From Cryptomeria japonica (lineage: Eukaryota; Streptophyta; Pinopsida; Cupressales; Cupressaceae), in the NCBI RefSeq assembly GCF_030272615.1, contig NC_081410.1, positions 138,920,849 through 138,984,848 of the forward strand: DNA of 64,000 nt, written 5' to 3'. Each line of letters starts with the position of its first letter. Position 1 is the stretch's first letter. Shown in pieces: positions 12,098 through 21,982 of the stretch. Below the pieces are notes generated by a model. That model searched no databases and was not told the DNA's origin. It saw nothing but the letters and a program-made list of their open reading frames with translations. Both the position numbers and the translations under genes were made by a program.

Positions 12098-13548
12098 GAC
12101 ATAAAACATGTCTTTAGGATATTTTATATGTGTTTCAATCATGCATTGTGTGTTTGTAATAAAAGACCCCATCTTGTGAGCCAAACTCCTATTTTGACAT
12201 CTCAATAAGCCAATTAGGACTTTTAGACAATAGGGGATCAAATGTGTGTAGGAAATAGTTATCCTAGTAGTTTTAGTGCTTATAGGATGTTTTAGGAGGG
12301 ATTAGTCTTGAACCAAGGCATTAGGAGGCGAAAGATGACATTTTGACAACTTTTACAAAAGTTGTCATAAGCAACTTTTATGCACTTTTTGTATTTTTTT
12401 TGTTTTTTGAACTCCTCCAATGGATATAACCTCTTGTTTTTGGTTGAGAGTAGTTGTGGAGTGGTTTATACACCTGGTGGATCCAATTCCCAAAGAGAGA
12501 CTATACGGTGGAAATATTTGGTGAATGCAAACTAATGAAATTCTGAGTTTTTCCTGCAATTCTGAAGTTTTGGTATGGAGTATGGTACTGTATGGATTGG
12601 AATCTATCCCCAATGATGTGAATTGGTTAGAGTATAGAGTTACCTTTGTTTTGGATTTGGTTTGAGGTTTAGATCGTGTTTTTTTCTCTTGATATTCCAA
12701 TTTTGCTGTAGGTGCCTAGAAAACCATGGTTTACCTAGGGTTTTACTCCTCCATGGCATAACTTGCAATTTATCAATCTGAGACTCATCAGATTTGGTGA
12801 AATGAAAGTATGGCCAGTTTATTCTAAGATTATAAAATCATTTTGTAGGAGGAGCAAGGTAGGTGTGCGTTTGAACTGACCCTAGGTAGACATCTCAATG
12901 TGGCTACCTAGTCCTTAAACAACAAAGTTACCCTTGTAGGCAAATGGCGATGATTCTAGGTGTGTAACCCTGGAATCCATGATGGTTTATGGTTTCCCAC
13001 ATGCTCATGGGGTAGTTATTGTATGGTTTTCTCATTTGGACATAGATGCTTCACAAATGGAGGCCTAATTAGCCCTTTAGGACAATCAACATTCTATCGG
13101 TTCATACCTTTGTTTGTCAGACCTTGACCCTTCCTTTTGGGGAATTGTGTAAGGCCCAAAAGGGTATTTGAATCCATGATTTTTTTCTAGTGTGTTTGGA
13201 AAGGTTTGGACTTAAGGTCCCTTTACCCGCTTCAAAGGGCTACTAGCAAATAGGCCTAATTGTGAAGGTACTATAGGGAATGGGGTTGAACCCGTACAAC
13301 CAATGTTTGATCTGGTATAGGTGAGTCATGTTTGACCCAAAACAAGTGTGTTAATGATCAATAACCCTTGGAGGTATGAAAGTGTATGTTGGAGTAAGTT
13401 ATCCAAGTTGAGTAGTTATGAGTCTTGGAGATTGTGAGATATTGAACTAATGTTGTAGAGCCCTGTGTTGTTAGGATCCTATTGTTGTTTTGAGGGATCA
13501 GTGTCATACACCTTGGAGTGCTTGGCAAGTTACAAGGCAGTCTTTGCA
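12043..13548 (+). repeat. 3' LTR of the gypsy element
   Basis: 1506 bp, pairs with 5809-7311. A short purine run (GGGGAG, 12035-12040) precedes it and may be the polypurine tract, though it is shorter than usual. The first 55 bases also encode the end of the integrase frame. Confidence 0.92.
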
Positions 13549-13552
13549 TGAT

Positions 13553-13940
13553 TGATGATAACTAGATTGTGAGAATCCTCATGGTTGACTCAGAGGATAC
13601 ATCATATATTGAAGAAATAACTTAAGAGCATATCGAGGAGGATGTGAAGAACGTTTATACTATTCCAACCTCCTATATGGAAAAAATAGGCAAAATCTGA
13701 ACACGAAAGGAGAATTGGAGATCAATACTAACACCAAGAGTACAAATAGTGATGAAATATTACAAGTATGGGTACAAAATCAACTAGAGGTAACAACACA
13801 AAGAGTGTATAGATTTTTGAAAGTTTTTTTCATACATCAGAGGTCAGAGTCATTACACCAATCAAAATGGAGTAGGATTAGGCATAGACTTAAAAATAGA
13901 CAGACTAAGCACCATCCCTTCCGACCACAGAAAGTCTAGC
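13553..13940 (+). pseudogene. continuation of the older gypsy relic, 3' of the insertion
   Basis: Past the TGAT duplication, fragments such as VDSEDTSYIEEIT and NVYTIPTSYMEKIG (13580-13690) resemble the acidic linker between protease and reverse transcriptase in gypsy polyproteins. They would continue the frame cut at 5808. Stops and frameshifts are frequent and no catalytic motif is visible. The link to the 5' half rests on position and orientation only. Confidence 0.3.
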
Positions 13941-14395
13941 TAACCAACCATCTATGCATTAGAATATCTAAGAAAGTCAACAATAGTCAAAAAATAGCAA
14001 GAGAAACACCACAAGATATTATGACATGAAACCCTAGAAAGGTTTAACAAGGCATATGAGAGTAATATAAGAATATTCTATTCTTATATAACATAGTGTA
14101 ACCATAGTGTATATTAAATATAAATAAATGATACCTGTGATAATGGCTATAAAAAGCTAGTCGTAATAGCTTATAGACAAAATATGATGAGAAAGGAGAT
14201 AATGGCTAGAGAACTTGAACAAAACCATTAACAACACTTATATAAGAATCCCACAACTAACTTAGCCACTTCACCCGTATCTCTAAGCTCTTATACTCCA
14301 TGTAATAGCTAATAATATGGTACCTTGAAGTATTATAGCTCATCCATCCAAACCCTAAGCAGTCTTCTCTCAAGTCCTAATTGCGTCCATCTGCC
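13941..14395. other. unassigned, possible leader of the next frame
   Basis: No open frame is credible. A TATA-like TTATATAAGAA lies at about 14238-14248, 150 bases before the ATG at 14396, and the interval just upstream of the ATG is pyrimidine-rich. This could be an element leader or chance AT-rich sequence. Confidence 0.3.
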
Positions 14396-14783
14396 ATGGC
14401 TTCATCCACTACCCCTACCCGAATTGATTCTTTTTCTAAGCCCCACCCTATCCTAACTAAATCCCCTGACAAGGCCCTCTAAATAGACCTAGAAGGAGCT
14501 TTCTCATAGGTTCCAAGAGATGTAATCTATACTATAGATATTTGGAGATATATGCATGCACTACTAGAAGAAATTGAGCATATCATCTTCCCAATGTTCT
14601 AGGGAGAACTCTTGAAGATGAACAATGAATATAAAATAGAGTATCCAATGATTGCAGAGTAAACAATTGATGTTTTTAAGGATTCCTGAGACTTTACCCC
14701 ATGAACATGAATGGGTCTGGTTTGTTTTGAGTTGTCTGCATGATGATTTTTTATTTGTGGCATAACCCTCTTTTTAGACATTG
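14396..14783 (+). pseudogene. decayed frame of unknown function, possibly related to the second frame of element V
   Basis: From the ATG at 14396 one frame stays recognisably protein-like for about 128 codons (MASSTTPTRIDSFSKPHP...) despite many stops (e.g. 14480-14482 TAA, 14510-14512 TAG, a later TAG and TAA, then TGA several times). The stops fit Gln, Arg or Trp codons changed by single C-to-T or G-to-A transitions. The stretch after about codon 33 (GAFS-stop-VPRDVIYTIDIWRY, then EEIE) resembles GAFSRVLKGVIYVEDVRAY in the minus-strand frame near 21475 in element V. I recognise no domain. It may be a relic of a V-like element or of a captured gene. Confidence 0.4.
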
Positions 14784-14975
14784 TTAAAACCCATTATTAT
14801 AATTATTAATTTTGTGAGTAATATTGGATAGAAATAATAAATAGAATAAGGTTGATAATTAAATAAAAATAAATATGAATTGTTGACAAGCACATGAGAT
14901 TATTAATTTTTAATTACTTCCACCATATGTAAAAATTGGGAAATTACTTATTACTCAACAATTAATTGAGCACAT

Positions 14976-15162
14976 TGTTGAATGTTTCAGACAATTGAGA
15001 GGGGGGGTGTGTGAATCCATTGTAAATTAAAAATTCTATTACTTTTCCACAGCAACAGATCTGACAAATTAAATTTTAGATTAATTAACCATGAACATAT
15101 GATAACATGAAAGAACACACACATGAAACATCATATATGATGTGAAAAACCCAAGAAGGGAA
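14976..15162 (-). repeat. LTR fragment cut by the insertion of element O
   Basis: It starts TGTTGAATG, then ACAATTGAGAGGGGGGG and a GTGAATC box, as in the W-family LTR ends (compare 48999 and 62137). At 15140 it reaches a GTGAAAAACCC motif and is cut by the O LTR at 15163. The remainder is not seen beyond 47230. The 190 bases before it (14784-14975) are AT-rich and uninformative. Confidence 0.5.
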
Positions 15163-16670
15163 TGTTGGCATTGTGTTGTCATTGATTCCAGCTGGTATAG
15201 CAAAATAGAATAGCATGTCACAATATTGGATGGAATCGATATGCAATATGCTGTTATCGACATTGGATATTGTTGGCATGCTGATGTTAACTGGTATGGT
15301 ATGTCAACAGGTAAGTATGTCAATCGGTAAGCAAGCAAAGTGATAATGTTGAAGACTGCCACCGGTAAATCATGAAGACTGTGGTTCGTGGTTTGGAAAG
15401 TGCGGTCTGGGATAGCATGTCCTAACTGACATAACAAAGATTGACATGATATGAAGGTTAACCGATTATTGTATACCAGTAGCATTTTTGGTCGGTGACC
15501 AAGCTTGAACTGACACAGTCAAGTGAGTTGGATGCTGACAGATATTTCATGTGGACTCCAGGTGGAGAACATGCAGTGGTAGGTGAATGGTGCACCAACG
15601 AGGTAGTTTCCGAATAGGTCGATATTAAATGTTGACTTTGAAAATCACGGATTGGTTGCACAGGATTGCGGCTCAAATTAGATCGAAGGGCAAATATTTT
15701 ATTCTTTGACATTATGATCTAAGTAGGATATCTAGTCGCCTTGTTGATCTAGAGAAGGAAACTCCTAGATCATTAATTGTAATCGACAAAGTCAAGGTCA
15801 ATGAACATGATCCAGTTTGCTAAACATAGTAAACGCACATTGGAAAAATAAAAAAGGTGGTGATGTTTGATTTGTTGCAAGCTGTCAATCCTAGAGATGA
15901 GATCTAATTTGATCTGATACAGATCGTGGTCGGTGAAGAAAACTCTAGACGCACAAAGTTTGAAAATCAAATTTGGCAGGAAAGCAAGAGTATAAATGTG
16001 TAGATCGCAAATCTAAGAGATTTCATGTTGGTTGAAAGATTGAGGAGAAAGAGAGTTTCTTCAAGGTGAGAATTGATCAGTCTGAATATGATAGAAAAAT
16101 ATTGAAGTGACTGAGTATTGAAGAAGAACTGGTAAGAAAGTTGTAACCAACAAGGGTTGAGGTTACTGGTAAACTGTTACAGAACATAACAGTCTATTAA
16201 ACCAACAATGTCTAAACCGGTAAGACAACAACACTGAGATAAAGGAGAGTTAAACCGACATAGGGAATTGTTTGTAGGAGTTACAAAATTCATTTGTAAT
16301 AAGGTGTTGATCATTGTATTGTTTTATATGTTTGTATTTCACTGAGTGGGTGCTCACTGTAGGGGTTGGTGCTCCTTTAGGTAGGTGCTCATTAATTTCT
16401 AGGGGTTGATGCTCCTTGGGTTGGTGCCCTAAAACATCATAAAACAATTATGTTCATTATGAGGTTGGATTGGGGCAGTAGATCTCCAACAACATTTCTC
16501 ACCAAGGTTTTTCTCACATTGGGTTTTCCTCGTATATCCTATGTTATATGATGTGCTTTTGTGTGTGATTGATTGTTAGTGTTTTCATTACTTTACTGGT
16601 TGCACACACCATTTGAAATTGTTTATAATCACTGATTCACCCCCCTCTCAGTGATATCTTGTGTTCTACA
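15163..16670 (+). repeat. 5' LTR of O
   Basis: 1508 bp, TGTTGGCATT...TCTACA. It ends with a C-rich box (GATTCACCCCCCTCTCAGTG, 16633-16652) just before the primer-binding site. Similarity to 46377 onward is clear but substantially diverged. Confidence 0.85.
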
Positions 16671-16672
16671 AT

Positions 16673-16684
16673 TTGTATCAGAGC
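16673..16684 (+). promoter_or_regulatory. primer-binding site of O
   Basis: TTGTATCAGAGC differs in one base from the initiator tRNA-Met complement and lies two bases after the LTR end. Confidence 0.8.
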
Positions 16685-16746
16685 CTTAGGTTCCTAGATT
16701 GGTCAAATATTTTTCTAGCTTGGGTAGATTCTGGTTTAAGAATACA

Positions 16747-17321
16747 ATGGCAAGGAATGAATCATCCTCCACCAAAGCTCCCATGTTTGATGGTACCAAC
16801 TATGCCTTCTAGAGTAGAACAATGAAAACCTATTTGTCCTCCCTAGGTTTTGATGTTTGGATGTCTATGAAGAATAGGTATACTATCCCTAATTCTCCTA
16901 CAAATCCAAATGCTAAGAAGGAGTATGAAAAAAATACCAAGGCCAAGCATGCTATTCTCAATGGATTGTCTGATAATGAGTTTGTTAAGGTTATGCACTG
17001 CTCATCCGCCAAGGAAACTTGGGATAAGTTGAAGAGATTATTTGAAGGAGATGTCAAGATCAAGGAGGCTAAATTGAAAATACTAAGAGGCCAGCTTGAA
17101 GGTTTGAAGATGAAAGATGAAGAAAAGATTGTTGATTATCTTCAAAGAGTTGATGAAACTGTGAACACTATTAGACGACTTGGAGAAGAAATATCTGATG
17201 AAGTGATTGTCAAAAAGGTACTTAGATCACTCACATCTAAGTATGATACAAAGGTCTCTATAATAGAAGAAGCCAAGGATCTGAAAACCTTTTCAATGGG
17301 TGAGTTATTTGGGTCCCTAAC
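16747..17321 (+). pseudogene. O Gag, N-terminal part
   Basis: The ATG at 16747 opens MARNESSSTKAPMFDGTNYAF, the typical copia Gag N-terminus. TAG at 16810-16812 replaces the Trp expected in NYAFW. The frame is then open from 16822 and carries the UBN2-type Gag core (AKETWDKLKRLFEGD, IVDYLQRVDETVNTIRRLGE, KVLRSLTSKYD). It is cut at 17321 by element V and resumes at 24534. This part builds the particle. Confidence 0.85.
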
Positions 17322-18243
17322 TGTTGGAATCTAAACACAGTGAGAGGGAGGGGTGAATTAGTGTTCTACCCGAATGATCAATTTTAACCTTATTTAACCA
17401 TGCATTCAACAATCAGTATACCGGTACATATAGAATTGAAAGAAGTAAAGCAATCAATAAGCCAATCACATAAATGAATACCATAACATAGATAATTATA
17501 CGTGGAAAACCTCAAAGAGGAAAAACCACGGTGGGATTTGTGACCCACAATATCAATCCACTGGCCACATGAAAAGATATTATAAAATATGGGGGCCTGC
17601 ATTTGCAGGAAGGCTTACAACCTAGAGCACACTTCTCATCACAAAAAGGAGTCTCACTGACTACATAAAAATCCAAACTACAATTTGGAAAAGAGAATGA
17701 GCTACATAGATAGAATCTCCAATGCCTGAGTATAGTTCCGGTTTAAGCTCTGTCTGTTCCAGTTCTGAAAACCTTAACCCTTACCAGAATAACCTCTTAC
17801 ATAATCAACATTCCTTGCATTACAAAAATAACTCTCATATCAATCCTCTAATATATCATATATAAAATGATCTAATCAACTGACCTATATACCCTTTACA
17901 ATCCTCATGCCTTATGTTGGCTTACATAGATAATTGCAAAAATGAATATATATGTCGGCTCAAATACAAATAAACATAAATATCAAAATCAATTGCCAAT
18001 TGATGGATCTCCCAAAATGATGTCAGCCTCCTCTGCTAGTATTCTGATGAAGACATGTCGGCTTGCAATGCTGGTACCCAAAGAATTCCTCCTACCGGTG
18101 AAGATACCTATCGGTGTTGGTGCTGGTACCGGTGCTGGTCAAGTGTCTGTTGATAATCAACCAAATAAAAATGTGAAAGCCGAAACATGTTTCCATCAAT
18201 GACAACATATTGAAACCAATCAAATGAGTGTCAATTTCCAACA
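17322..18243 (-). repeat. 3' LTR of V
   Basis: 922 bp. The terminal C-rich box (as GTGAGAGGGAGGGGTGAATT on +) is near 17339 and the ACGTGGAAAACC...AAAAACCACGGTGGG box near 17500-17536. GGTGCTGG/GGTACCGG repeats occur at 18110-18140. Confidence 0.9.
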
Positions 18244-18258
18244 ATCTCCCCCTTTGGC
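18244..18258 (-). promoter_or_regulatory. polypurine tract of V
   Basis: On the minus strand, GCCAAAGGGGGAGAT abuts the 3' LTR start (TGTTGGA). This is the expected plus-strand primer. It lies between the arms of a 9-bp inverted repeat (18193-18201 CCATCAATG; 18258-18266 CATTGATGG). Confidence 0.8.
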
Positions 18259-18272
18259 ATTGATGGCAACAC

Positions 18273-21200
18273 TCATGTGAAAAATGATAATGGTTTCCAT
18301 CTGCCGATTTCATCCTGAGACTGCTCCCCCTGAGCTGAATATCCATATGTGATCAAAATACTCCATACTTCCGATGTAAGAATATATATTTCACCTATAC
18401 CTCCCCCTTTGACATCAATGCCAAAAAAATACCAAAAATCGGGATGAATAATGAAAGTCTGTACAAAGAATGTCCCAAAATACCTTACCAGAGATGAATA
18501 TATTTGAAAATTTCTGGATAGGATTTCTCCAAAAGCTCTAGCTAGGTATCCCAACCAAATTTGAGTGTGCCAGAAATATTTACAAGTCCATTAAGCATGT
18601 GGGCATATGACTCTTTATCTTTAAGCTCTACTGGTGTGGGCTTACCAACCAAATCAATACACTCCTTCTTATGTACACTTAATGAGTCCAACTAGGGACT
18701 TACCAAACCTCTAAGACCTTTATCTCTCCTTATAATTTTATCTTTATCTCTTTCCAGAGCTGAAAGTTGAGCTTCCAATACCAAAATTTGACCATCAATA
18801 GAGGTTGTTAAAGAATTTGATCCATCAAAAGAATTGACTATACCTACCATTTGATCTTTTTATCTAAATCAGCTGTAAGTAAACCTATGTTATAACATAC
18901 TCTATAAATATTTGTACACTACCTCAATGCATTATCAATCAGTTTTAGCTTATCATTAATCTCCTTCTTTTGCAACTCAATCATCTGATCAAATGTTTCT
19001 CTCTTAGCCTGTGTAAACCTCTCCAGTGCTTGCCAGTTTGATATCTACCATAAAGATTGAAAGTCCTTGGAAATGTGCTTTGTGATTATTTTAAGTTGGC
19101 CGGAAGGGCTTTCTCCTTTATCGAATTTGTACTCTGGGACTTGAGTCTATGCAAAACTGGGATAGACTAATCAATAACTCCTTTGTCCATAGATCCTTCC
19201 TTCATCATTTTCTGTGCAACCATCATCATGAGCTCAATAGAACTCATCTTGGTTAAGATTTTTTGTTCAACCTGTGAGGTGTCAATTGACAACAATGATG
19301 GGCTCACTATCGGTTCCCTGCTAGATTCCTTTCCCTTCTCCTCTGATGGTTTGTCAATTTTTATAGCTTCCTCTCTTGCACCGGTGGCTTCATCACTTGG
19401 CGCAGTATCAGTTACTACCGGTTCCTCCTTATGAACTATGACCTTAACCTGTACACTCTAAGAATCTTTTGGTATATCTATATTTTTTAGTAACACCTCT
19501 TTGTCTTGTAGATTAGATTCTACCGGGGGCTCTATATCCAATATCTTAATATCCTTCAAAATTATAGATGAAGTACCTACTATACCTTTACCTTTCCCTT
19601 CAACCAGGATGCCTGTAGTAACAGTTTTAGGCTTTGGTGAAGTATAAAAACCAAGTTTTTTAGCAAATAATTGAACCCATGCCTTGTGGGTCTCATAGAT
19701 AATCTCATTAACCCTACCTAACATAAGACTGACTATCCTGTGCTTGCTTTGAAAGATTTTTCTATTTGCAATCTCAAGTGTCATATCCAACTCCTTAGGA
19801 GTAATGGATACACTATTAGTTAACAATTCTTGAACCTTTATCTGCTTATCCTCCTCCATTGCTGATATTCTCCTAGCATCTAAATTGTTATATAACTGTG
19901 GTGGTATTTGATTCTCAATATATCCAAATACAATAAAACTGCTTCCTCATCTTCTCCTTGTTCATCATCATCTAAATGCTCATAATTAAATTGTACATTC
20001 TTCAACATACCATCCTTAATTATTTCATCATTCAATTCTGCACAGGTCTTGGGTGGATTAATATTTACATTACCAGAAAGAAGTGCAAGATCGGTGTGAT
20101 CCATCTTCTTTCTTCTTCCAGTACCGGATGGAGTAGAAGGTGTTTGAGATATTTCCTTTGGATCTTTCTTCTTTTTTGGTACCTTGATTGTAACCTTCCT
20201 AACTAGTTGCTTCCTTGGTTCCTCCTTTGATTCTTAACTTTTCTTCCTTAATGCCCTCTTGAATGCTAAGGGTCTGTCATCCTCAGTTCAAGAGTCCGAT
20301 GGAATAGGCTCAATAAAAAATTTAGGCTCTTTTCTCTTCCTTCCTTTTTCTGGAAAAACATCTATTAATGCCTTGATGTCCTGAGATACCTGTTCCACAA
20401 ACTTTCTTTCCTTGCCTTGTTGCTTCTCCCTCTTCTTCTTGTTAAACTCTGTTTGAACATCTTGATTTTTCTGTTCTGTAGTACCAAATGACTTCTCAGC
20501 TTCATCTATAGATGCATCAATTAACATCTTTGCATAAGCATCTAGAATCTGAGCATCAAATTCATAACCCATATCTTCAATCCATATCTTCCGGGGCTTG
20601 ACCGCTTCCATTAATATTTCATCATTTTTAATCATGAAGCATATCTTGGTTTAGTATTTCTCAACAATTTGCTTTGGAACCCTCTCTCTAGATTTCATAT
20701 CCTTTTGGAATGCCTTGAAGTAACCCCAAACCTTATCATCATGCTAACTACCCATAGTAGAAATAGATTGTTTCAGTTGTCTTCCTACCGAGATATCAAA
20801 TGCCCACTACCTCTTCTCAAAACCTAGAGTTTCATTAATGAAAAATAGCATCAAACAAACAATAAGATTTCCATACCAAAATGTTCCCTTCTTCTCTCCT
20901 TTGATCTTCCCTAGGTTATTTAACAATTCATCCAACATCCATCCACAAAGATCTAACAACTCATTATCCCTCATCATCTTATGTGCTCCATAAATGCAGG
21001 AGCTAGAAACATTATTTTAATGATTGGATTGAGTTACCTTGTAACCAATAATCATGCTTCCGAATTTGATATGTTTGTCGGTGATAGTACTAACCCTCAT
21101 CGATCACCGGTTTGATGTTGCACCGATGAGATTGTTAACCTGATCATTAGAAATCTTCTTCTCTGGATGCTGACCAACATTTGGCAAATCGGTGATGGTC

Positions 21201-21618
21201 TTGATGGCCTCCTTTGAAATCTTATATAGTCTATCCAACTAGATGAATTCTCCATGCACTCTGCTCAAAACATATATGACAATCTCATCTTCAAATTCAA
21301 GAATATCCAGGATGCCGGTAAACCCTAGATCCTCAATATGCTTGTACTCAGGCTTAATCTTTCTAGAATATCCCATCAACTCACTCATATACATGCTCTT
21401 AATACCACTATTACCCAAATCCTCAATATGATAGTGAATGTATGCTCTGACATCTTCAACATATATAACTCCTTTCAAGACACGGGAAAAAGCGCCGATT
21501 GAATCATCCAAGGTGGCAATATATGGATATGGTTGAAAATCGGCCTAGGATGATCCTTTACCTCAAAAACAATAGGATTTTGAATAAAAGTTGGTGCAGA
21601 GGATGATCTCACTTTCAT
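18273..21618 (-). pseudogene. V second frame, about 1,100 codons, unknown function
   Basis: It begins at the ATG at 21616-21618 (MKVRSSSAPTFIQNP), and fragments run with stops and shifts to 18273. Readable parts: 21239-21511 (GAFSRVLKGVIYVEDVRAY...), a middle part with GEKKGTFWYGNLIVCLMLFF near 20850, a Lys/Glu-rich part at 20288-20635 (KKKREKQQGKERKFVEQV), a basic stretch VTIKVPKKKKDPKE near 20180, acidic DDDEQGEDEEAVLL near 19950, and a coiled-coil-like part near 18770. It takes the place pol should occupy. No catalytic motif is recognisable. A relation to the putative plant-transposon proteins encoded beside gag in some plant retroelements is possible but untested. It may be a structural, packaging or captured protein. 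Confidence is high that it once coded and low for any role. Confidence 0.55.
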
Positions 21619-21982
21619 GATGAAATATTAATTTGATAAGTACCTGAAAAAGTTGCCGATGAAAACCCTAAAGAACTCTCTCGATCGTTGGTGAAATCGC
21701 TTAAGAAGGTATCGATCACACCGAATCACCTTAGACTCGCTCTGAATTGCTCTTAATCACTCTAAATGCAAGGTGATCAGAAATGAAGTGGATTCAAACT
21801 TTTAACCTCCATGAAAACCCTAATCTGTCATTGATATGAATGACTTTCGGTGAAAGATATTAGATCTCTGTCAAACACCTCCATGCTGGATAAGCATCTC
21901 TAATGCCTAGAAAATCTTCCATAACCTCTTCTAGGGCATATGCACTATATTCATGAATTTGCCTACCCCTAAGGCATCTGCT

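Larger units (their letters stand above)
5809..13548 (+). mobile_element. Ty3/gypsy chromodomain LTR retrotransposon, complete structure, decayed coding
   Basis: Two near-identical direct repeats (1503 and 1506 bp), both starting TGGTGCAGGAG and ending in TGCA, bound the unit. The 4-bp sequence TGAT lies directly outside both ends (5805-5808 and 13549-13552). A primer-binding site follows the first LTR. Internally, in order, lie Gag with a zinc knuckle, retropepsin, reverse transcriptase, RNase H, integrase and a chromodomain; this order defines Ty3/gypsy (Metaviridae) chromoviruses. Many stops and at least three frame changes make it non-autonomous today. LTR differences seen by eye are modest, so it is younger than its host relic. 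Confidence 0.93.
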
